From Opitutus sp. (lineage in GTDB: Bacteria; Verrucomicrobiota; Verrucomicrobiia; Opitutales; Opitutaceae), in contig JANPZY010000001.1 of the NCBI GenBank assembly GCA_024707325.1, positions 558,001 to 622,000 on the forward strand: a stretch of DNA of 64,000 nucleotides. Direction: 5' to 3'. The position numbers and the translations under genes were made by a program. The number at the start of each line of letters is the position of its first letter. The first letter of the stretch is position 1. Shown piece after piece: positions 54,502-61,167 of this stretch. The notes beneath the pieces were generated by a model. It was not told the origin of the DNA, ran no database searches, and worked only from the letters and a program-made list of their open reading frames with translations.

Positions 54502-56251
54502 ATGAGCGATCAATCGCAACCCAACCCCGGCATCCCGCAGGACGTCGCGCAGAAGTATGACGAGGAACTCGTCAACCCGCCCGGCGCCGCGGAATCCACT
54601 CCCCTCACTGCCGCGGAACTGAAAGCGGGCGCCGCCGAGCGCGCCAAGCAGCGACCCTTCCTCCAAAAGATTCTCTCCGTGTTCCAAAAGGAGAAGAGTT
54701 CCTATCGCGAACTCATCATCAACTCCGAGCCGCTCGAGAAGCGCGTCGCGCTGCTCGTCGACGGCCGCCTCGAGAAGTTCGAGATCGAGCGCGAGTCCGA
54801 CAACCGCATGGTCGGCGGCATCTACAAGGGCCGCATCAAGAATCTCGATCCCGGCCTGAAGGCCGCCTTCGTCGACATCGGTTACACCAAGAACGCGTTT
54901 CTCCACTACTGGGACATGCTCCCCGCCGCCGCCGACTCCTCCGTGGAAGTCGTGCGCGTGAACAAAAAGAAAAACGCTCCGCCCCGCCCCGCCGAGCCCA
55001 CCGTCAAGGACATCCCGCAGATGTATCCGCCGGGCACGGACATCGTAATCCAGGTCACGAAGGGTCCGATCGGCACCAAAGGTCCCCGCACCACCACCAA
55101 TCTTTCCATTCCCGGCCGCTACCTCATCCTCACGCCGTTCTCCGACGGTTGCGGCATCTCCCGCAAGATCGAGGACCCCAACGAGCGCAAGCGCCTCAAG
55201 CAGCTCATCAACGAGCTCACCATTCCCGAGGGCATGGGCGTGATCGTCCGCACCGCCGGCGAGGGCAAAAAAATCCCGCTACTTCGTCCGCGATCTTCAC
55301 CTGCTCCTGAAGACGTGGCAGGACATCCAGAACAAGATGCAGTCGGAGCGCGCGCCCGCCTGCCTCTACCAGGAACCCGATCTCGTCGAGCGCACGGTCC
55401 GCGACTTCCTCACCGAGGAAATCGACCGCGTGCTCATCGACAGCAAGGAAGACCACGAGCGCACGCAGAAGCTCGTTGGCCAGATTTCCAAACGCTCCGC
55501 GTCCAAGATCGCGCTCTACAAGGACACGATTCCGATCTTCGAGCGCTTCAACATCGAGCGTCAGATCGAGCAAACCGGTCAGCGCAAGGTCGGCCTGCCG
55601 TCCGGCGGCGAAATCGTCATCGACGAAACCGAGGCGCTCATCTCGATCGACGTTAACACCGGCTCCCACAAGAACCGCGGCGGCGACGAGAAGAACGTCA
55701 TCTACGCCGTCAACCTCGAGGCCGCCGCCGAAGCCGCGCGCCAGATCCGCCTCCGCAATCTCGGCGGCCTGATCATCATCGATTTCATCGACATGAAGGA
55801 GCGGCGCCATCGCAACGCCGTTTACGAGAAGATGGTGCAGGAGATGTCCACGGATAAGGCCAAGAACCACATCCTCCCCATCTCCACGCTCGGCATCATG
55901 CAGATGACCCGCCAGCGCCAGCAGGAGTCGCTCTCGAGCAATCTCTACGTCGACTGCCCCTACTGCCGCGGCCGCGGCATCGTGAAGTCCGCCACCACGA
56001 TGTCCGTCGAGCTTCAGCGCAAACTCCAAGCTGTCGCGCGCCGCCTCCAGCTCCGCAACGACGGCAAGGAATACTCGCTGCGCGTGCTCGTGCATCCGAG
56101 CATTCTGGAACGTCTCCGCAGCGAAGACGCCGAACTGCTCGTGCGCATGGAGAAGCTCTTCGGCATCAAGTTGGCCTTCCGCGCCGACCTCAATTACCAC
56201 GTGGAGAACTTCAAGATCATCAACGCCCAGACCGGCGAAGAGTATCGGTAA
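54502..56251 (+). CDS. rng: ribonuclease E/G family, frameshifted
   Basis: About 582 residues. N-terminal 60 residues are extra and polar; then an S1-like domain ([33 protein letters not shown]) and the RNase H-like catalytic part with [13 protein letters not shown] (metal site) and [13 protein letters not shown], followed by the zinc link DCPYCRGRG. The frame breaks in a seven-A run at 55267-55273; with six A it reads [12 protein letters not shown], the expected sequence. RNase G/E processes rRNA 5' ends and mRNA. The error-prone run and intact motifs suggest a sequence error. Two hairpins follow. Confidence 0.88.
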
Positions 56252-56285
56252 GAGTTTTCGGGCCGCGTGCAGCGGCCCGAAACTC
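56252..56285 (+). terminator. stem-loop immediately after rng
   Basis: GAGTTTTCGGGCCGC pairs with GCGGCCCGAAACTC (one bulge, five-base loop). It begins at the base after the stop codon; no T run, so more likely an RNA-stability hairpin or part of a tandem terminator. Confidence 0.6.
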
Positions 56286-56318
56286 ATCGTTCATCTCACT
56301 CTTTCTCGTTCTCTCCTC

Positions 56319-56353
56319 AGGCGGCCCGCGCAAAAGCGCCGGCCGCCTTTTTC
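56319..56353 (+). terminator. rho-independent terminator, copy 1
   Basis: AGGCGGCC ... GGCCGCCT followed by TTTTCTTTT. Almost the same sequence, CGGCCCGCGCAAAAGCGCCG, occurs after the KamA-like gene (58121-58155). The rest of 56354-56630 shows no gene; a promoter for kamA is likely but not recognisable. Confidence 0.85.
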
Positions 56354-56630
56354 TTTTCCGCGCCATCTCCGGCCCGCACCGCCACCGACGGCCACCGCCC
56401 GCGACCCGATCTGCAAGCGCCTGACGCGCCCGCCGAAAAAAATTCCGTTTCAGCGACGGTTTCCCTCGACCGATCCCAATTCGCGCCTCGAAAATAACCC
56501 CTCTGCTAGACCGCAACTCGCGTTTGTCCGCTTCCAGCGTCATCCCGCTACGCGCTCTGGTTTCCTCGACGACCGCTCCGCGTGCGCGGTTCGTCCTCAG
56601 CAATAACCGTCAACCCGGAATCCAGCCATC

Positions 56631-58037
56631 ATGATTGCTCACGCCCGCCTTCAGCCTCGCACGTTTCGCGTCTACCAGCGTCACGACCTCCCGCGCATCC
56701 CGCAGCTCCAGGCTCTTCCCGAAGATCATCTGCTCGCCATGCGCGCCGTCGCCACGGTGCTCCCGTTCCGCGTCAATCACTACGTCACCGAGGAACTCAT
56801 CAACTGGGACGACATCCCCAACGATCCCATTTTCCAACTCACCTTCCCGCAGCCCGGCATGCTCGCGCCCGAGGATCTCGATCGGCTCATGTGCCTGATC
56901 GCCGACGAAGCCGAGCCCGCCACCATCGAGCGCGCCGCGCGCCAGATTCAGCGTCGCCTCAATCCCCACCCCGCGGGCCAGATGGAGCTCAACGTCCCCT
57001 ATCTCGACGGTCAGCCGCTGCCCGGCATGCAGCACAAATACCGTGACACCGTCCTCTTCTTCCCCAGCCCGGGCCAGACTTGCCACACCTACTGTAGTTA
57101 CTGCTTCCGCTGGCCCCAGTTCGTCGGCCTCGACGAACTCAAGTTCGCGAGCCAGCAGGCCCAGTCGCTCGTCGCCTACCTCAAGGAGCACCCCGAGGTC
57201 TCCAACGTCCTCATCACCGGCGGTGATCCGCTCGTGATGCGCACCGCTGTCCTGCGTCGCTATATCGAGGCGCTCCTCACGCCCGAACTCGATCACATCA
57301 CCACCATCCGCATCGGCACCAAATCCGTCGCCTGGTGGCCGTATCGCTTCGTCACCGACAACGACGCCGACGAGCTCCTCGAACTCTTCGAAAAAGTCCA
57401 GGCCGCCGGCCGCCACCTGGCGATCATGGCCCACTACAGCCATCCGCGCGAACTCCAGACGCCCGTCGCCCAAGCCGCGCTCCGCCGCATCAAAAACACC
57501 GGCGCCGTCATCCGCTGCCAGGCTCCGCTCATTCGTCACGTCAACGACGACGCCGACACGTGGGCCGACCTCTGGCGCCTGCAGGTCCGCCTCGGTGCGA
57601 TTCCCTACTACATGTTCGTCGAACGCGACACCGGCCCGAAAGGCTACTTCGAAGTCCCGCTCGCTCGCTGCTACGAAATTTTCCAAAAGGCCTACCGTCG
57701 CGTCTCCGGTCTCGAACGCACCGTCCGCGGTCCGTCCATGTCCGCCACGCCCGGCAAGGTCATCGTCGACGGCGTCACCGAGATCATGGGCGAAAAGGTC
57801 TTCTCCCTTCACTTCGTCCAAGCGCGCGAGCCCAACTGGGTTCGCCGTCCGTTCTTCGCGAAATTCGACGAAAACGCCACCTGGCTCGACCAACTCCGTC
57901 CCGCCTTCGGCCAGCGCGAGTTTTTCTTCGAGCGCACGATGCGCGCCATGAAGGAGGCCCGCCAGTCTCCCGCCTTCGGCCATCGCATCGCCCCCCGTCG
58001 CCGCCTCACCGTCTTCGGTCACGTCGAGTGGGAGTGA
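56631..58037 (+). CDS. KamA-family radical SAM aminomutase-like
   Basis: 468 residues. Radical SAM cluster C151-x3-C155-x2-C158 in QTCHTYCSYCFRWPQF, then LITGGDPLVM and HYSHPREL typical of lysine 2,3-aminomutases. PLP-binding Lys candidates lie in the C-terminal region (MSATPGKVIVDG). True lysine 2,3-aminomutases and EpmB are shorter or differ in the C-terminus; this longer group is common in environmental bacteria, so the substrate is open. ATG at 56631 and conserved FRVYQRHDLPRIPQL start. Its terminator is a duplicate of that after rng. Confidence 0.8.
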   Translation: MIAHARLQPRTFRVYQRHDLPRIPQLQALPEDHLLAMRAVATVLPFRVNHYVTEELINWDDIPNDPIFQLTFPQPGMLAPEDLDRLMCLIADEAEPATIERAARQIQRRLNPHPAGQMELNVPYLDGQPLPGMQHKYRDTVLFFPSPGQTCHTYCSYCFRWPQFVGLDELKFASQQAQSLVAYLKEHPEVSNVLITGGDPLVMRTAVLRRYIEALLTPELDHITTIRIGTKSVAWWPYRFVTDNDADELLELFEKVQAAGRHLAIMAHYSHPRELQTPVAQAALRRIKNTGAVIRCQAPLIRHVNDDADTWADLWRLQVRLGAIPYYMFVERDTGPKGYFEVPLARCYEIFQKAYRRVSGLERTVRGPSMSATPGKVIVDGVTEIMGEKVFSLHFVQAREPNWVRRPFFAKFDENATWLDQLRPAFGQREFFFERTMRAMKEARQSPAFGHRIAPRRRLTVFGHVEWE

Positions 58038-58120
58038 TCGCGCCGGGGCTGAGCAGCTCGCGAATCACGGCAGACCCTCGTCCAGTCCCATCGCATCTTT
58101 CTCTTCCTCCTTCTCGCCTC

Positions 58121-58155
58121 AAGCGGCCCGCGCAAAAGCGCCGGCCGCTTTTTTC
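58121..58155 (+). terminator. rho-independent terminator, copy 2
   Basis: AAGCGGCC ... GGCCGCTT with TTTT, loop CGCGCAAAAGCGCC shared with copy 1. Confidence 0.85.
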
Positions 58156-58236
58156 ATTTTCTCGCCGTCGCCACCCGATGCACCGAGCCGCGACCAGCCC
58201 GATGGAGCGCCGAGCGCACCGCGGCTACGTTGGCGC

Positions 58237-58722
58237 ATGCGTTCCTCTTTCTTCCCCCTGATGCTCGCTCTCTCCTTCACGCCTGCGCTTCACGCTGCGA
58301 GCCCACCCGCCGATCCCAACACCGGCGTCACGCTTCAGGTCCAAGTTTCGTTTCCCGAAAACCAGCGTCCGTCCGACGAAGTCGCCGTCGCTTCCGCGCT
58401 CGTTTCGCGACTGCGAGATACGTTCGTCGAGCAAGGCTACGCCGGCTCGATTGTCGAAGCGACCGGACGCGACACGCCCAACGAAACGGCCGTGCTGCTG
58501 AAACTCAACATCACTGAATTTCGCCAGCGCGACGACCGCGCCGACTGCAGTTTCCGCGCAACGCTCCGCACACAGGCCGATGAACTTTCGCTCCGCGACT
58601 ACCGCGTGCGCGGACTTCGCCTCGTGCCCGAAGAACAGAAATCCGGCAGCGACTCCGCGCTGCTCCGCCTCTATCGCGACGTCGCCGGCAGCCAGCTCGT
58701 CCCCGGGCTCGCCACACGCTAA
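58237..58722 (+). CDS. secreted hypothetical protein
   Basis: 161 residues with a signal peptide (MRSSFFPLMLALSFTPALHA). The mature part has an alternating beta pattern: VTLQVQVSFPENQRPSDEVA, a helix, LLKLNITEFRQRDDRADCSF. The shape recalls small envelope proteins of the DUF4410 type, but that is only similarity in layout. Short spacing (27 bp) to the next gene suggests an operon. Confidence 0.6.
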   Translation: MRSSFFPLMLALSFTPALHAASPPADPNTGVTLQVQVSFPENQRPSDEVAVASALVSRLRDTFVEQGYAGSIVEATGRDTPNETAVLLKLNITEFRQRDDRADCSFRATLRTQADELSLRDYRVRGLRLVPEEQKSGSDSALLRLYRDVAGSQLVPGLATR

Positions 58723-58749
58723 ACTCCCGTTTGCACTTTGCCCCTTACG

Positions 58750-59052
58750 ATGCCTGACCGCGCCGACCATCTCGCCCGCACGCTCTTCAGCCGCCTCGAC
58801 CGCCTGCACGCCCTCTCCGCCGAAGACGGTCGTGGCGAACCCGACCGCGCGCAACGCATCGCCGTCATCGAAAAGATTCTCGCAGTCGATCTCGGCGTCA
58901 CCGATCCCACCACACTCGCGACCATCGAAGCCGCCGCGCCCGATCGCACCACCGCGCGCCAATCACCCGATCGCGAACTCGCGACCTTCGCCGCCTTCCT
59001 CCGCCGCCGCTTGGCGAACGAACTCGAACTCACTCAGCCGCAAAGCCGGTAG
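58750..59052 (+). CDS. hypothetical protein, 100 aa
   Basis: A soluble helical protein beginning MPDRADHLARTLFSRLDRLH, with no recognised domain. The Arg/Ala-rich composition fits neighbours. Followed by array F ten bases after the stop. Confidence 0.5.
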   Translation: MPDRADHLARTLFSRLDRLHALSAEDGRGEPDRAQRIAVIEKILAVDLGVTDPTTLATIEAAAPDRTTARQSPDRELATFAAFLRRRLANELELTQPQSR

Positions 59053-59061
59053 AGCGAAGCC

Positions 59062-59182
59062 CGGCACCGACGGTCCGCACTCCGGCACGACTCGGTCCGC
59101 ACACAGGCGCGACCCACGCCGCACCTTGTCCCGACCCGGGACGCACCTTGGCTCGACCTTGTCCGCACTCCGTCCCGACTCA
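59062..59182 (-). repeat. 22-bp degenerate tandem array F
   Basis: Eleven 11-bp half-units in register (GTCCGCACTCC at 59073, GTCCGCACACA at 59095, GTCCCGACCCG at 59128, GTCCGCACTCC at 59161, GTCCCGACTCA at 59172). Read in the surE direction, TGA of surE is directly followed by GTCGGGAC. Confidence 0.87.
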
Positions 59183-59914
59183 GGCCTGCGGCTTCTGCAC
59201 GCGCTCGAGCCGGGCTTCGTCCGTCAGATCGAGGCGTAGTGGCGTCATGGATACGTAGCCGTTTTCGACCGCCCAGCGATCGCTGCCTTCTTCCACTTCC
59301 TCGATCGCGCGCACGCTGAACCAGAAGTGTTTTCGTCCCATCGGATCCTCGCCAGGGAAGATTTTCCCGTCGTAGAGGCGAAACGACTGACACGTCCAAC
59401 GCAGGCCGCGCGGCTCGGGCGGGATGTTCACATTGACCAGCGGGAGATCCTCCTGCGGCAGCAACAACTCGAGCGCCTTCTCCGCCCAGGGCATGATCGT
59501 GGAAAAATCCGGTTCGTCGTCGGTGACCGGCGTGCTGAACGCGATGCCGCGCACGCCGTGCAACGCCGCCTGCTTCGCCGCCGCCACCGTGCCGGAGTGC
59601 CAGATGCCGTTTCCGATGTTGGGCCCGAGGTTCACGCCGGAGAGCACAAGATCGACTTTCTCCCAGTTGAAGATGCCGAGCGCCACGCAGTCCGCGGGCG
59701 TGCCGTCCACGCGATAGGCTTCGATGTCGCGCAATTCCGGCACGTGCGTGCTCCGCACGGTGAGCGGACGGTTCGAGGTGATCGAGTGACTCTTCGAGGA
59801 TTGCTCCACGTCGGGCGCGACCACGCGCACCTCGCCATACTTCGTCGCCATGCGCGCGAGCGCCGCGAGACCGGGACTGTAAATGCCGTCGTCGTTCGAG
59901 ATCAGGATTCGCAT
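59180..59914 (-). CDS. surE: 5'/3'-nucleotidase SurE
   Basis: 244 residues. N-terminal ILISNDDGIYSPGLAALA with the metal-binding Asp pair, VVAPDVEQSSKSHSIT, and SGVNLGPNIGNGIWHSGTVA are the SurE signature. Dephosphorylates nucleoside monophosphates, survival in stationary phase. ATG at 59914; divergent from the lipid-kinase-like gene, 48 bp apart. Confidence 0.95.
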   Translation of the reverse strand: MRILISNDDGIYSPGLAALARMATKYGEVRVVAPDVEQSSKSHSITSNRPLTVRSTHVPELRDIEAYRVDGTPADCVALGIFNWEKVDLVLSGVNLGPNIGNGIWHSGTVAAAKQAALHGVRGIAFSTPVTDDEPDFSTIMPWAEKALELLLPQEDLPLVNVNIPPEPRGLRWTCQSFRLYDGKIFPGEDPMGRKHFWFSVRAIEEVEEGSDRWAVENGYVSMTPLRLDLTDEARLERVQKPQA

Positions 59915-59962
59915 CGCGAACAGGTAGCGGCGCAGCCTGTCAGGTTCCTCACCATTTCCACG

Positions 59963-60877
59963 ATGGACGTCCTCCTGCTTCACAACGAGCGCGCCGGCGA
60001 CGAAGCGCATTCACGCAAGAACCTCGTGGCGTTGCTTAAACGCCACGGCCATCGAGTGACTTATTCGACCGTCGATGAAGGACTCGCGGATCCAAAACGC
60101 ATAAAAAACTGCGAGCTGATCGTCGCTGCGGGTGGAGACGGCACCGTGCGCACGGTCGTGACGCACGACGCGGCGCGCACCCGACCGGTGGCGATCCTGC
60201 CGCTCGGCACGGCCAACAACATCGCGCACAGTCTTCGCTTGGGCACGGAGTTGCCCGAAATCATTGCGGGCTGGAAAAACACGTCGCCGCGTCCGCTCGA
60301 TCTCGGCGTCGCCAAGGGGCCGTGGGGCCGCACCACGTTTGTCGAAGGAATCGGTTTCGGACTGATCGGTCGCACAATCTCGATCCTCGACGCGCTCGAT
60401 GCCGGCTGCGCCCACGAGTTTCCGTCGCCTGCCGACAAGCTGCATCGCGACAAATGCGTGCTCGCTGCGCTCACGCATGAGATGCCGCCAATCAAAGCCC
60501 GTGTCACCCTGCCCGACGAACGCATAAAGGACGACTTTCTGCTGCTCGAACTCCTCAACATCAGCCGCGCGGGTCCCGGCCTCGTGCTCGCACGTGACGC
60601 CGATCCCAGTGATGGCTGGCTCAACCTCGTTTCGATCACCGTCGACGAGCGCGGCAAACTCATCCGCAAGCTCGAGTGTCACACCGCTGGCAAACGCGGC
60701 GCGCGCCTCCACGAGGTCAAGACCAGGAAACTCTCGCTCGAACTCGAAGCCTGCGAACTGCGCATCGACGACTCGATCGTGCTCACCGCCGCCGACTTTC
60801 GCCGTTTCCCACGCGCGATCGCGCGCATCGAGGTCAAACTCGAGGCGGGCGCCGTTCAGCTCCTCGCGCCTTCATAA
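59963..60877 (+). CDS. diacylglycerol-kinase/YegS-like lipid kinase
   Basis: 304 residues of the DAGK catalytic family. DVLLLHNERAGDEAHSRKNL at the start, AAGGDGTVRTVV (nucleotide-binding GGDGT) and LPLGTANNIAHSL, then the C-terminal beta sandwich. It phosphorylates a lipid alcohol such as diacylglycerol. The GGDGT and LGTANN motifs are intact. No membrane helices. Followed by a terminator. Confidence 0.88.
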   Translation: MDVLLLHNERAGDEAHSRKNLVALLKRHGHRVTYSTVDEGLADPKRIKNCELIVAAGGDGTVRTVVTHDAARTRPVAILPLGTANNIAHSLRLGTELPEIIAGWKNTSPRPLDLGVAKGPWGRTTFVEGIGFGLIGRTISILDALDAGCAHEFPSPADKLHRDKCVLAALTHEMPPIKARVTLPDERIKDDFLLLELLNISRAGPGLVLARDADPSDGWLNLVSITVDERGKLIRKLECHTAGKRGARLHEVKTRKLSLELEACELRIDDSIVLTAADFRRFPRAIARIEVKLEAGAVQLLAPS

Positions 60878-60879
60878 CA

Positions 60880-60908
60880 CCCGACGTCGCTATCGGGCTT
60901 TCCCTTAT
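60880..60908 (+). terminator. probable terminator after lipid-kinase gene
   Basis: CCCGACG/CTATCGGG stem followed by CTTTCCCTT, similar to the terminator arm of the GGTGGA element but with a weak T run. Confidence 0.6.
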
Positions 60909-61167
60909 ACGCCTTGGCTTCGTCCGCTGGCGTAACCACTTAACGGATACACCCCTGTCTCGCGACATAGGCGCGACTAAAGTTAGCACGGTCTCTCATT
61001 TGCGGGCGCGTGCTACTCGCGGACGGTCCCGCGCTTCCCCGCCCACCCCACCACAGGCGTCGCCCCATTTCGCCGCGCTGCTCTTTGCAGTGCAGTTTTA
61101 CCCCCGCCGCAATCTGACGCCTGCTCCCTCGGGAAGTTGTCTTCGCATCCCCAACTCTTCGTTCCCC
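60909..61167. other. gene-free upstream region of xylanase
   Basis: No gene. Slightly less G+C-rich around 60930-61000 (CTTAACGGATACACC; GACTAAAGTTAGCACGG), the probable promoter region of the xylanase. No clear operator. Confidence 0.35.

Noticed and set aside
54403-54560. Small frame starting [10 protein letters not shown] between rodA and rng
   Set aside because: Runs into the rng coding region in another frame and lacks support.
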